Counted from the first letter of the stretch, positions 10,983 to 21,722 are shown. The stretch: 64,000 bases of DNA from Phascolarctos cinereus (GCF_002099425.1 NW_018343985.1:3877001-3941000), one strand, 5' to 3'. The notes: generated from the sequence alone by a model not told the origin. Numbers and translations: made by a program.

Positions 10983-11699
10983 TTATTTCCTTTTCAGCTT
11001 GCCCTTTTCATTCATTTCAATGATCACCATGAATTTCCTGAACAGGGTAACAAAATCCAGAAAAAGGTCCATGCAATGCCAGATGTAATCTTCATCTTTT
11101 CTCTCTGCCTTTTCAGTGATGAGTCTTGTATCAAAAATCACAAGCACACATAGGAATGCCAGTCCAATGTACATGTTTGCTTGACAGAGCCACGTGGATA
11201 AAAAGATGTTCCTCAAGTAAGAGATGAATGTCAGACTCAGGGCTGAAAGCAAGATACCACCCAGGCAGAGGCAGCCCAGGCATTGGTCATGGAATGAGTT
11301 CAAGGTGAAAGAGATAAAGGTCATTGTTGTGCCCAGGAAAGAAGAGGGGACAATGCTGGGGTCGATGGCGATACATGAGTCCAGTTCAGGGCCGAACCCA
11401 ACCCCTATGAGGAAAGCAAACCCAGCCAGCAGAAGCAATCTCTTTCGTTCAGTGTCCTCTCCATGGGGTGTGATCAGCAGCCGGAATAACGTTCCAAAAG
11501 AACTCAAGGCTGAGAGGAAGCCAGCCTGAGGGAAATGGGAAACCACATTCACGTGGGCTCCTGCGGCTGCCACAAGCATACGGAGGGCAAGGCTGGCATA
11601 GACCTTCTTCAGGTGCTTCTGGGTGAAGGGGCTGAGGTGGGAAATCCTCCAAAAGGCTTCCAAGATGGTCTTCCAATAAAACACAGTTAAGATGTTCAA
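10983..11699 (-). pseudogene. TMBIM6: TMBIM6 (Bax inhibitor 1) retrocopy, intronless, frame open
   Basis: A single 238-codon frame matches TMBIM6/BI-1, the multi-pass ER membrane protein that limits stress-induced cell death and leaks Ca2+; the human protein has 237 residues. Hallmarks are QKHLKKVYASLAL (27-39), LLAGFAFLIGVGFGP (90-104), CLGGILLSALSL (145-156), FDTRLITEKAE (189-199), DEDYIWHCMDLFLDF (202-216) and a basic tail GKLKRK. Six hydrophobic segments fall at about 33-55, 57-77, 86-106, 114-135, 139-161 and 169-190. The family's Asp pair is kept in FDTRLI (D190) and DLFLDF (D215). All exons are fused without introns, so this is a processed copy. The first codon is TTG where human has ATG (human begins MNIF, here LNIL), and residues 4-18 diverge. 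The first in-frame ATG is codon 41, inside the first membrane segment. Otherwise no stop or frameshift interrupts it. I estimate about 60 percent identity to human by eye. Most likely a pseudogene that has kept its frame, or a retrogene with an altered N-terminus; the spliced parent lies elsewhere. Confidence 0.93.
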
Positions 11700-11998
11700 G
11701 AATATGGGATGCCCCAGGTCTTCACCATTTTGGCTCTAGCCTTCTGGATTTCAAATTGCCAGGAACTGGGACTTGGCAGGTGTCACAGGTGAGTGTGACA
11801 TCACTTGCCCCTCCCCTGGGACCTGGCAAATGGTTGAAGCTTCAGTCTCTAGCTCATTGAATGCCAGCGGGTATCAAAACCACTTGAAACATGCAAGTCA
11901 GAGTTTTCTCACTCTCTTGGTCATCTCCCAGCCCCCCAGACACTCTAAAGTTACTTAAGGAGCAGCATCTTGGAGACAGGCAACAGATGATGATGAAG
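11700..11998. other. Flank 5' of the TMBIM6 retrocopy, nothing recognised
   Basis: On the minus strand the sequence upstream of the TTG stays in frame for about 12 codons without a Met and then meets a stop at 11736-11738. An ATG at about 11726-11728 is in another frame and ends after about 10 codons. No promoter motif is convincing. Confidence 0.5.
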
Positions 11999-11999
11999 A

Positions 12000-12112
12000 G
12001 AGTTATAAATACCATTATATATCACATTTGTGTAGAACTTTAAAGGTTGTAAAATCCAGCGTGGACATTATCTCACTATCTAGATTTAGGAATGGAAATA
12101 CTCTTTTTGGGA
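12000..12112 (-). mobile_element. CORE-SINE (THER1-like) 3' fragment, antisense
   Basis: Contains the inverted tail gtgtagaactttaaaggttg followed by 'acattatctcacta', the reverse complement of the THER1-like 3' end. Confidence 0.55.
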
Positions 12113-12214
12113 AGTGATTTACATAATCTCCCTCTTACATTACTTGTATCTGCCTGTCTTATATTCATTACTAGTAGGCTTTTAATAAATTATGTTCTAT
12201 CGATCACAATATTA

Positions 12215-12620
12215 AGTTTACTGTTTGTCAGGCACCGCTAAGGGCTGGGGATGCCAAGATAGATCAAAATACTTCTAATCTAAGGAGCACGTGATTATAA
12301 TAGGAGAGAAAATAGGTATGTAAGTACATATAGAACAGATACTGTCAAAGCAGAAGAAAGCTGAGTTTGGAGGGTAAGGCGTTAACATCTGGGGAGACCA
12401 GCAAAGTCATGCAGTAGAGGCAATGCTTGAGCTGAAACTTGGCGGAAACCAGGGACTCTACAAGGCAGACTAGAGGAGGGATAGTACACCAGGATTAAGA
12501 GACAGCCAGGGCAAATACACAAAAAACAGAAGATGGAGCATTGCATGAGAGGAGAAATATGGAGGCCATTTTAGCTGGGTCATAAAGTACACAGTAGGAG
12601 GTACACTTATTGATTCTCTT
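12215..12620 (-). mobile_element. L2 LINE fragment, antisense
   Basis: Opens with gtcaggcaccgctaagggct and ggggatgccaagata, the reverse complement of the L2 terminal region. It then runs through degraded equivalents of the antisense ORF2 end, such as 'gagctgaaacttggcggaaa', 'ggagggatagtacacca' and 'gacagccagggcaaatacac'. Confidence 0.75.
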
Positions 12621-12639
12621 TTATGTGTATTTTGTGCAT

Positions 12640-12775
12640 AAATACATGTCTTTGTTATCTCCCTGTTAGAATGGAAGATCCTTGAAACCAGGGATTATTT
12701 CATTGTTTGTATCCACAACACTTGGCATTGTGTCTGACACACAGTAGGTACTTAATCCCCATCTTTTTGATGGAT
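12640..12775 (+). mobile_element. L2 LINE 3' end
   Basis: ccctgttagaatggaagatc, ccagggattatttcattgtt, 'acttggcattgtgtctgac' and acagtaggtacttaatcccc are the L2 3' UTR in order. It faces away from the antisense L2 at 12215-12620. Confidence 0.85.
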
Positions 12776-13182
12776 CAAATAAATAAAATGGAATATGACA
12801 GGACTCTTAGAATAGAGGTGGGAGGGGGAGATGAAAAATCCACATTTAAGGGGCAGGAGAAAAAAAAGGAGTCATTGATGGAGTCAGAAGAAATAGCTCT
12901 AGAGAAAAGAGAAAGGTCATTTCAAGTCATGGAAGCCAAGGGAAATGAGACTTTAAGAAGCTAGGAGCGGACAGTGACAATAAATGATACAGAGAGGAGA
13001 CCAAAAATGCCCATTCTGCAAAGGTCTTTCTTTCCTCTCATTCTGTAGATTTGTAAAGGAATTTTTAGTAGGTAGGCGGGGCCAAAAGTCAAAATGCTGA
13101 CAGACAAAACTGGGTGGCAGCAACTTCCAACGACATAAAAAGTTTGGCCAGAAAATAAGGGAAATAGAGGAACTAGATAGAC
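12776..13182. other. Purine-rich stretch, perhaps antisense L2 ORF2
   Basis: Segments such as gtcatggaagccaagggaaa and the 'gacagtgacaataaatgat...cagagaggagacc' part resemble the antisense of L2 ORF2, but the match is too weak to place ends. Confidence 0.3.
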
Positions 13183-13349
13183 TAGGGGTGGGCAACCTGC
13201 ATCCTTGAGGCCAAATGTGGCCCTCTAGATCCTCAAATCCTGCCCTTGGACTGGATCCAAACTTCAGGGAACAAATCCCCTTAATAAGACCACACCCAAG
13301 GACCTAGAAGGCTCTGTGTGGCCTTGAGGTCCCAGGTTCCCCACCCCTG
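13183..13349. mobile_element. Palindromic hAT-type MITE
   Basis: Terminal inverted repeats aggggtgggcaacctg and its near-complement caggttccccacccct bound a 167-bp element whose two arms are imperfect inverted copies of each other (gaggccaaatgtggccctcta against the right arm ggctctgtgtggcc). It is flanked by agatagac (13175-13182) and aactagac (13350-13357), an 8-bp duplication with two mismatches, as expected of hAT elements. There is no coding capacity. Confidence 0.85.
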
Positions 13350-13357
13350 AACTAGAC

Positions 13358-13555
13358 AGACAGGCTTTGGCAGCAGAATTAAGGGAAGGGCTTACATTAC
13401 AAGAGAGGGATCTCTTGGACATGTGTATAGGCAGCAGAAAATAAAGGCAGGAATTGAGAGACTGAAGGCCGTGGAGAAGGGGAAAATTGAGGGAGCACAT
13501 TGCTAAGGCTGACTTTTGACCTTGACATTCCCAGGCTTTAACCCTCTTGTCCTTC
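13358..13555. other. Unique stretch, purine-rich
   Basis: No family recognised. Confidence 0.4.
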
Positions 13556-13559
13556 TCCT

Positions 13560-13998
13560 TTCCTTTCTGTAGGCCCCTGAATGGCTTATGCCCTTATAGA
13601 CTTCCTGAAACTACACATCCTTTTCTAGAGTTATTATTCTTAGTGAGACAGGAAAACACAGTGTGTTTCATGCCTAGAAATTCCATCTCACCTTACCTCT
13701 ACCTTTTAGAATCTCTCATTTCTTTCAAAAATCTGTCAAGGCCATGATGACTTTCCTGATCACTCCCCCCCACCCCCCCTGCCCTCAACTGCTAATGCCC
13801 TTCACTCTAAATTTCACTTTGTATTTTTTGGGGGGTTTTATTATCTGTCTACATGTTCTGTCCCAAAATAAAATGTAACATCCTTGAGAGGGAAGACTGT
13901 TTGGCTTTTGCTTTATCACGCCAACACCTGACACGACACAGTAGTACCCTGTACATAGGAGATGATTAAATTCTTTTTTTGGATGAATGAATAAATCA
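13560..13998 (+). mobile_element. L2 LINE 3' fragment
   Basis: Degraded L2 3' part. The clearest portion is the end: 'ataaaatgtaacatccttga', gagggaagactgtttggctt, 'caacacctgacacgacac' and a terminal aggagatgattaaattc followed by gaatgaataaat. Confidence 0.7.
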
Positions 13999-13999
13999 C

Positions 14000-14462
14000 T
14001 TTTCAATAGCTCCCCCTCGCACTCCCATCCTTGGTTTTTATAGTATTTGACTCACTTTTGAAGACTGAGCAGGATTTGGGAAAGTAGAGAGAAGGGTAGA
14101 AATTTCAGGGAGATTTGAGCACGTACAATAAATGAATCAGTTTGACTGTGTTAGCATAAGTGAGTAGGAAGAGACCAGTCTACCAAGGGCTCTGGGGCCA
14201 GATGGACAAAGGCCTTGTCAGCACAGCTAAGCACTGTATACTATGAGAGCCTACTGACAAGACAGAAGGTGGGAACAGAAACCTCCAGAGTTATGTTCCA
14301 AGGAAAGTTTTAGGCAGCATTGAGAAAGAGAAATTGACCTAAATATGTACACTGGAAGAGTAAAGTTGGTTAAAAATTCAGACCGTACCATACAGCTAGA
14401 TATGTAACCTATTGAATTATCATGATAAAAAAACAATAGTTGTGCTCCACATACTTCATCCC
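14000..14462. other. Unique stretch, nothing recognised
   Basis: Purine-rich, no named repeat and no coding signal. Confidence 0.4.
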
Positions 14463-14467
14463 TGCAG

Positions 14468-14595
14468 GGAGAAAAATCTTAGACTGTGATCTCCTTGATG
14501 GAAGAAATTGTCTTTTATCTTTTTGTATGCCTAACACTTAGCCCAATGCCTGGCATAGAGTAGGTACTTACTAAATGCTAGTCGATTTTGTATAC
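14468..14595 (+). mobile_element. L2 LINE 3' end
   Basis: tagactgtgatctccttgat, 'cttttatctttttgtatgcc', acttagcccaatgcctggca and tagagtaggtacttactaaa are the terminal L2 blocks. Confidence 0.85.
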
Positions 14596-14599
14596 CCAG

Positions 14600-15640
14600 T
14601 GATTAACACAGAGCCTAGTTTCTTTAATTCTTAAATTAAGCAGATTTGCTATTGGTGAAAGCACCTATGACTCAAAGTAACTGCATTTTCCCTGTGCCAA
14701 ATTTTCTTAATTCTGCTACCAAAGTCTCTGTTTAGTTGCACATACTAATTCCTTATTTAAAAATTGATGAATTAAATTGAGAAAAGATTGAGAAGTTAAT
14801 GTAAGAGGAGCTATAAATCTTCATCATGTCCCTATGCATAGTTCTTCCAATTCCTATTTCCCTATAGATTTAGATAAATGGCTTTCTTTGCTATTTGTAT
14901 GTTTGTTGTAGAAGTCTTATTTGGTGAGAAAGAGATCAAGTGATATAAAGCTTGGGATATTCCTTTCCTCATTAAGAAATAACTCAGGAGTTTAGTTTGG
15001 ACGTAAAAATATTATCTCTTAAACTAAGGTAGCAGAAAGATATAATTCTAGCCCAGTAGCCCTTCTCTCTGAGGAAAGTAGACTGGCACCAATCTCAACT
15101 AACTCCAGATTCCACACTCTGTTCCATGTTGTTTCCCTATTCATTGATTAGCATTTCTTTGTGTGGCCCAAAAAGGCAGAGCTAAGCTGCATGGGTAGAA
15201 GTTGCAGAGAATAAAATTTGTCTTAATTAAAGTTATATGAAAATTATATGGGCTACTCTGTGTGGTAATGTATTACCTCCCCCCCCCCATTGTTACAAGG
15301 GTGGAATAACTGCTCAAAGGTTCCCTTCAGCTCTATCATTCCATTTAGGTAATTTAGTATTTTCAAAAATACAGTTCTTTCCATGTAAGAGAGGAAGAGT
15401 TCTTCTCTCAGTCAAATTAGATTAGATCTTGAGCTTTCTGTGGCTATATTAAAGGGGTGGACAGAGGTCCTCTCCTTCATACATTAGAGAAATTTCAGTA
15501 ATGATGGAGCGATGTTAGGCCATATATGGGTGGTATACAATGATTTTTAACAGTTTATTTTATTTTATTGTTTTATTAATTTTGGTAATGGTCTTATAAG
15601 GTAAGACAGCAGATTGGCAGAGACAGAGACCGAAAGTAAA
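14600..15640. other. Unique AT-rich stretch
   Basis: No repeat or exon recognised. A run of C residues occurs at about 15279-15288. Confidence 0.4.
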
Positions 15641-15655
15641 AGTAAGGGAAGGGAA

Positions 15656-15828
15656 TTTGGAGAAGAAGAGAGAAGAGGAGGGGAGAGAAGAGGAGAGGAG
15701 GGGAGGGAAGAGGAGGGCAGAGAAAGGGGAGAGGAGAGGAGAGCAAGAGGGGAGGGGAGGGGAGAGAGGAGGAAAGGAGAGGGGAGGGAAGGAGAGAGGA
15801 GGGGAGAGGGGAGAGGAGGGGAGAGCAT
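15656..15828. repeat. Polypurine (GGGGA/GAGGA)n tract
   Basis: About 170 bases of G and A on the plus strand with only isolated pyrimidines, built from gggga, gagga and gagaa units. All long frames across it are low-complexity Glu/Gly/Arg or Ser/Pro/Leu readings. Confidence 0.95.
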
Positions 15829-15835
15829 AATTAGA

Positions 15836-16640
15836 CAGAAAGGAGAGAAACAGGCATGTTTGCTTAGACGATAGACAACGTTTGAATGTTTGTCCTAGGA
15901 TCTGACATTGTGCAAGGCAATGGACTTTTATTGTAATGTTTTCTTTTTTGATATTGTTATTATTTTTCCCCAAAAAAAGCCAGCCTTCATGTTATTTTGG
16001 CCTGGCTTTAATATGTAGTGCTTTCCACACAAGGGCAATGGAATTTTTCAGACTCCCAGATTGTATATTAGTATTTCCAGTTAAAGATAATGAGTTACCG
16101 AAATTTAAGGATTTTTATTGCCAGAAAATAATTGCTTAGCAGATTTTGTGTGGGAGAATATGCAAAGTTCTCTACATAGCAGTATTGTTTTCTCAGATTT
16201 GGACTACTAATTCTGAGGATTATGCTTCACTTTCATTGCCGTGGAAGCCCATCAGTCAATTGGGATAGCTCTTGTCCTTTGGCAAAAATTAAATGAGAAT
16301 TAAATAAAGAGAAATGTGCTATTTGCACAGGGAAAATGTGGTTACCTTGAGTTATAGGTGCATTCTTTTCACCAATGGCAAGAATTTTTCTAGATCTGGT
16401 GTTACCAAAATTAAATCCATTAGTTATTATTCATGCCCCTAGTCTTTTCTTATTTCTATAATTAAAAAAAAAGAGGATTCTCAAAAGGAAGAGGAAGACA
16501 TAAGCTCTTATGTAATTTTAATCTTCACCTAAATAATTCAATAGTCACAAAATATTTATAAATTTACTTGTGCAAACAGTAAATAGTTTGGTGTTCTTAA
16601 AGGAGGAACTTTTTTTGTGTGTTTGTTTTGCTTCTAAGAA
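15836..16640. other. Unique AT-rich stretch, candidate conserved noncoding DNA
   Basis: No repeat is recognised between the polypurine tract and the SINE. The part at about 16180-16440 has the even composition of single-copy noncoding DNA. Function cannot be read from sequence alone. Confidence 0.3.
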
Positions 16641-16644
16641 GATA

Positions 16645-16862
16645 GGTTCTGAGTTCAATTTGACCTCAAACACTAGTTATGGAACCCGGGGCGAGTCACT
16701 TAACCTTGTTTTTTTCTGTTTCCTCCTCAGTAAAGTGTTGATTATAATAGTCCCCATCTCGCAGGGTTGTTGTGAGGATCAAATTGTAAAGTGGTTGCAC
16801 TGTGTCAGATACATAACAAAAGCTATATAAACGTTAACTATTATTATCATTATTTTAATGAA
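16645..16862 (+). mobile_element. CORE-SINE (THER1-like)
   Basis: gttctgagttcaatttgacc, a 'cgagtcacttaacctt' segment, the cccatctcgcagggttgttg tail block and a terminal aaagctatataaacgtt with an attattat end show an almost complete copy. Confidence 0.88.
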
Positions 16863-18241
16863 GCCCATTACCAAATTAAATTAGAGGGCTAAGTACAGCG
16901 CTGATCTGCATTCTGATTAAAGTGTACTGAAATATCCCATTTTTTGAAGCAAAGCACATGTTAATATGTTTCCTCTATTTTGTACCTGTAAAATTTATTT
17001 TTTAACCCAAGTATAATAATTTACATGTATTCTTATTTAATTTAATATTCTCAGATTTATTCCAAAGGTCAAGATCTCTTTGGATTTCAACTTTATTATT
17101 TCATGTATGTTCAATCTCTCCAAGTTTTGTGTCATTTGAAAATTTGATGACCTTAACATCTATGCCTTATTCCACAGAATTGCTAAAAAAAAAAAAAAAG
17201 ATCTTCAATGACCTTACAAACAAGACTTTTTATTGCAATCACTGGTGAAAATATTAGAGATATTTTTCAGACCTCAGCATTTATTGTAAAATGGACATCC
17301 TTACCCCAGCATTAGGTGTCCTTGGATCTATTAAATACTATGATGAGATGGTCACTTGCTTCTATTCCATCTTTTTTTCTAAATTTTTGTCTTTTAGCAT
17401 ATGCCAAATTGTTATGATGATTACTGCTTTGAAGTTATTTTAAACTTTGATGCTGATATTTTTCCTTCTTTATTACCTTTTTTATTTTTGTTATTTCCTT
17501 GGGAATGTGTGGCCTTTTGTTCCATCAGATTATTTTGCTAATATTTTCTTTGAATCAATAAAAAAGCTATTTGATAGTTTGATTAAAAATAACAGTAATC
17601 TGTAATTTAATTTATATAGTGTTGTCATTTTTATTTTATAGGTTGGACCAACTGTTTGGCTGATTAATATCTCTCCAATTAATTGGATTTTCATTATTTC
17701 TGTAACAAAGTATTTTGGAGTCGTATTCATACGTGTTGTGGGCATGTTGTAGAAGGATGACATTTTATGTATTTTCTGGTTATTTTGAATGCAATTTCTT
17801 TTTCTATCTTTTCTTACTAGCAATATACAGAAGGATTGATAACTCTATAAGTTCATTTTATATCCTGTTATTTCCCTGATGTTATTTTTATTAGTTTTTT
17901 TTTAGTTAAATCTACAGGATACTCAAAGTAGACCATCATATACATATCATCTGCAAATGCTAATACTGTTTTTCTTCTTTCCTCTTTGCCTATGTTTATT
18001 CTCTCAATTTCTTTTCTTTTCTTTTTTCACATCTCTATAAGAAACATTTCTACAACATTTTGTATAGTAGTGGCAAAAATAAGCTTCCTTGCTTTCTACC
18101 TGATCCATTGTAAAGGTTTCTAATGTTTTTCCACTACAGGGAATGCAGGTTCTTGGTTTTCAATAGATGCTGTTTACCATTAAAAGGAAAAGCATATTTA
18201 TTTCACTGCTTTCTAGTGTTTTACAAATGAATTAGTAATGT

Positions 18242-18298
18242 ATTCATTCATTCATTCATTCATTCATTCATTCATTCATTCATTCATTTATTTATTTG
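18242..18298. repeat. (CATT)n microsatellite
   Basis: A tetranucleotide run inside the antisense L1. Confidence 0.97.
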
Positions 18299-18591
18299 TT
18301 TCTCACGTTTTGTTTTAAATGCATGATGTTTTATTAATGGTCTTTTAAAACATTAGTTACTAATGTTAAAATAAACCTACATTTCTCTTATAAATCCAAC
18401 TTAATTATAATGAATTATCTATAGACCTTTCATTTATATTTTCCAATCAATACTTTAACATCGATATTCTTTGGAGATATTGAACTATAGTTTTCCTTTT
18501 CTGTTTTATCTCATCCCAGGCTAGGTATCGAGATCATATTTATTTCATAAGAAGGAATTTGGTAAGATGTCTTCTTTGTCTATTTTTATAG

Positions 18592-18865
18592 GGCCAGCTA
18601 AGTGGCACAGTGGAGAGAGCACTGGGTCTGGAGTCAGGAAGATCTGAGTTCAGATTCCACCGGACATACTTGCTCACTCTGTGACCCCTGGTAAGTCATT
18701 TAATATCTATTTGTCCTTTTCCTCACTTGTAAAATGGGGAAAATAATCACACCTACTTCCCAGAGTCCTTGTAAGAAATAAATGAGATGATAATCATAAA
18801 GTACTTAGCAAGTTAGTGCTGGCACATAGTAACCACTATATAAATGTTTATCATTATTATAAGTA
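18592..18865 (+). mobile_element. CORE-SINE (THER1-like) nested in L1
   Basis: A near-complete copy: gggccagctaagtggcacag head, gtctggagtcaggaagatct, 'ctctgtgacccctggtaag', 'cttgtaaaatggggaaaat' and the tail with agtaaccactatataaatgt. L1 reverse transcriptase sequence continues on both sides, so the SINE inserted later. Confidence 0.92.
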
Positions 18866-19414
18866 GTTGTGCATGGTTATCATATTTATGAATAGTTTAC
18901 TAATAGTTGTTAGAATTCACTTGTAAATTCATCTGGTCTTTAGAACCCTTCTCCCTCTTAGACCTTACTACCTTCTTGGGAATGTTTATGTGTCTTCAAC
19001 TTTCTTTTCTAAGATTGCAGTGTTGAAATTCTTTCTTGTGCTTTTAATATTGGTATGTCATATTCCTGTAAATAGAAATTTGTTCCTTTTAAGTCACCTA
19101 TTTTGTAAACATATCATTTGCAAAATAAATTCTAATAATGTCCTTTATTTCTTTCCAACCACCTCCATTTCCTTAAATTACTGAGAAGCCTTGAAACCTG
19201 GTGGGGCCCTTTCTTTGGGTCCTTTCTTCTTTCATCATACTTGAATGGATGGGAAAGATTAGTGGTTTTTTTTTCTTTGATGATTTTATTCAGCATTCTT
19301 CTTCATTGTTATTATATCTTCCCCAGGGTAACAGGATGTACGTACCTACAACATTTTATGTTTTCCATCTCAACCAGAAGTCTTATGTAATGCATGTCAA
19401 AGATTTTCTCAAAA

Positions 19415-19560
19415 ACATTTATATTTATATATATACACATATATTACATACATATAATGTATATGTGTATATGTCTTTGTGTGTATGTATGTGTCTGTAT
19501 AAAAGCATATATACATATATGCATAGAATATATGTATAGAATGTATATGTGTGTGTGTAT
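19415..19560. repeat. AT-rich (TATATG)n-like tract
   Basis: Imperfect alternation of tatata, catata and tgtgtg units. Frames across it are repeat readings. Confidence 0.9.
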
Positions 19561-19699
19561 GGAAATTTCATTTGATATGATCATCTAATATCTTATTCAT
19601 AGATAAAGGTCTATGAGTTTTAGAAAAAGAAAAGAAAGTTCAAGATTTTCATGAATAGCCTGAAACACGATTAACATACTTATAATTCTACACTTCTTC

Positions 19700-19872
19700 A
19701 AAAGGTCTCGGTGCACTGGAAATAATGCTGAATTTGGAGTCAGACAGCCTAGGTGGAAATCCCAGTCCTGCCACTGTGTGATCTGGGGAAAGGCATTTTT
19801 CTTTTTTGGGCCTAAGGTTTATCATCTCTAACTGTGAGGTCATTGGACCCAATGGGTATTACAGTCACTTCC
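19700..19872 (+). mobile_element. MIR CORE-SINE
   Basis: aatttggagtcagacagcct, a 'ctgccactgtgtgatctgg' segment and 'taactgtgaggtcattggac' are MIR blocks in order. Confidence 0.75.
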
Positions 19873-20285
19873 CATTTTAAATCTACTGGCTTGTGACCCC
19901 AGATCTCATAGATTTGGATGTTCCTTCTACTAGTTCCTAGCCCTGTCCTAGCCCAACCCTTCCATGTACCCATCTCCTCCTTCTCACCATTAGCCATGAG
20001 AAACACACCAGGTGTTGGAATTTAGACAATAAAAAAAAATTGTGACTTTCATTGTTATATTTGGGAAAAAAGTGATTGGACCTTTGTGAAATGATATTAG
20101 CAGTCTGGGATCAGAGAGCCATCATTTTCCTCTAACTGAGCAAGCTTGTCTAGTCTGAGAGGATATTTCAAGTCAGGTCATATTAGAGCTTAGATTCCAC
20201 TAGAAAAGTAGTCTTGAATTATTCTATTACACAAGTTCTAGTGAGTATCCAATTAATATTATCTTTGTTGTTGTAATTATTATAA
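19873..20285. other. Unique stretch, nothing recognised
   Basis: No repeat or coding signal. Confidence 0.4.
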
Positions 20286-20287
20286 AT

Positions 20288-20545
20288 TGCTGTTGCTGCT
20301 CAGTAGCTTTCAATCCTGTCCGACTCTTCGTTGACCCTGTGTGGGTCTTGGCAAAGATACTGGAGTGGTTGGCCATTTCCTTCTCCAGCTCATTTTACAG
20401 ATTAGGAAATGGAGACAAACAGAGTTAAGTGACTTGCCCAGGGTCACACAGCTAGTAAGTGTCTGAGGTTGGATTTGAACTCACAAAGATGAGTTTCCTG
20501 ACTCTACGTCAAAGGCTCTGGGCAATATGGTGCCACCTAGCTGCC
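20288..20545 (-). mobile_element. Mar1-type SINE (RTE-linked), antisense
   Basis: Full-length inverted copy: tgctgttgctgctcagtagc start, 'tccgactcttcgttgaccc', ggcaaagatactggagtggt, 'ccatttccttctccagctc', gggtcacacagctagtaagt and the inverted tRNA-like head ending gccacctagctgcc. The 3' part copies the RTE-mobilised tail of marsupial SINEs. Confidence 0.95.
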
Positions 20546-20559
20546 TATTATTAATGACA

Positions 20560-20804
20560 ATGGCTGGTTTTTGGGTAGCACCTTGATGTTTACAATGAAT
20601 GTTACAAATATTATCTCATTGTCTCCTCATAACAATCTTGAGAGTTAGATGCTACCATTATCCCCATTTTAGAGTGAGGAAACTGAGGCAAGCTGAAGTT
20701 AAGTGACTATCCCAGGGACACAGTAAGTGTTTGAGCTTTACATTGGATTCAGATCTTCCTAACTCCAGGTCCAGGACTCTATCCACTGCGCCACCTAATG
20801 GGAT
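20560..20804 (-). mobile_element. CORE-SINE (THER1-like), antisense
   Basis: Inverted tail 'agcaccttgatgtttacaat', attatctcattgtctcctca, 'ccccattttagagtgagg', then 'ctccaggtccaggactcta' and the inverted head ccactgcgccaccta. It abuts the Mar1-type SINE head to head-of-tail, with the same orientation. Confidence 0.92.
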
Positions 20805-21578
20805 AGTCTTTATTCAGTCAACTTTTCAGTGCCACCCTAAAAGTGATATGGAAATATATAAAAAAAAAAAACAGAGAAACTTGAATTCTTCATTTTTATC
20901 ATAATGTCTTTCATTAAATAGCATTTGAAAAAGTGGGAGGGAGGTGGGAATCATTGTTAAGAAAACTATTAAACTGCATTCCTTGGATGAATTTTCCACC
21001 CCTTAGCCCTTTAAAAAAAAAGGTTTGTTACTCAAAAATACCAAATAAAAACAAATAAATAAATAAAAACAAGCAAACCTTTTTTTGGCCTATGCATCTC
21101 CATGTATATGTGTGCATGCATATATATACACCTCTGAATTATTATATATAATATAAATTACAAATATATTATTATATTTACAAGAAATACATTGTAAATG
21201 TATTTATCGACATGATCAATAATTATTTATATATGACAGATAATGTTTATTGTTATTATTATACATTTTAATGATGAATTATTATACATTATAATGGAGG
21301 TATACATGTGAGGGTATAAACACACACACTTGAGTCAGTGTGGATTATTGACCAGAAAGCTGGCTTTAAAGGAGCCTTAAAAAGCTATGTTAAATCCTGA
21401 CTCTAACACAGAGTAACTTACAAAGACCCTGCTTGTCATTCTTAACATTTCAGGGCTTGAAGGAACACGCTTCCACAGCATAAGCTGCAGGCTGTGCTCT
21501 GGCCTGCACTGGTGGAGGTAGCTTACTCATCTTGGGGTCCCCTCTACCAATGCAATGGCAGAGGTAGCATCTAGTCCT
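20805..21578. other. Unique AT-rich stretch with tatata tract
   Basis: 21100-21310 is a long AT-rich run with imperfect tatata and ttatta words. No family is recognised in the remainder. Confidence 0.45.
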
Positions 21579-21579
21579 C

Positions 21580-21722
21580 TAATGGACCTTATAGATCGCC
21601 CAGACTAACACCCTCATGTTACAATTGAGGAAAACGACTTCCAGAGAGTGGAAATGATTTGCTGAACGAAAGCCCAGCAGGGAATAAACGTTAAAGCTTA
21701 TGTCTTCTGGATCCCTTGACCT
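21580..21722 (-). mobile_element. MIR CORE-SINE fragment, antisense
   Basis: 'ggaccttatagatcgccca', 'ttacaattgaggaaaacgac' and ttccagagagtggaaatgat match the inverted MIR order. Confidence 0.65.

Larger units (their letters stand above)
17080..19390 (-). mobile_element. L1 LINE ORF2 (reverse transcriptase region), antisense, broken
   Basis: Read on the minus strand this is the middle of L1 ORF2. The plus-strand text has catatcatctgcaaatgcta near 17945, the 'cctctttgcctatg' and 'tagtagtggcaaaaataag' parts, 'gttcttggttttcaatagat' and, past the nested SINE, agaattcacttgtaaattca before 'tctggtctttag'. These are all standard antisense landmarks of mammalian L1 reverse transcriptase, in the right order. 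Many stops show that it is old. A (CATT)n run at 18242 and a SINE at 18592 interrupt it. The low-coordinate boundary is uncertain; 17020-17340 is less clear. Confidence 0.82.

Noticed and set aside
11700-11738. Upstream ATG for the TMBIM6 copy near 11726
   Set aside because: It is in a different frame and ends after about ten codons; the in-frame upstream part has no Met before a stop.
15560-15973. 137-codon minus-strand Ser/Pro/Leu-rich frame and its plus-strand Glu/Gly/Arg partner
   Set aside because: Low-complexity translation of the polypurine tract.
18242-18298. Array of direct repeats as a possible CRISPR
   Set aside because: A simple tetranucleotide microsatellite without spacers, in vertebrate DNA.
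20288-20545. tRNA gene in the SINE head
   Set aside because: The tRNA-like head of Mar1-type SINEs keeps box-like words but not a foldable cloverleaf, and repeats at several sites in the window.
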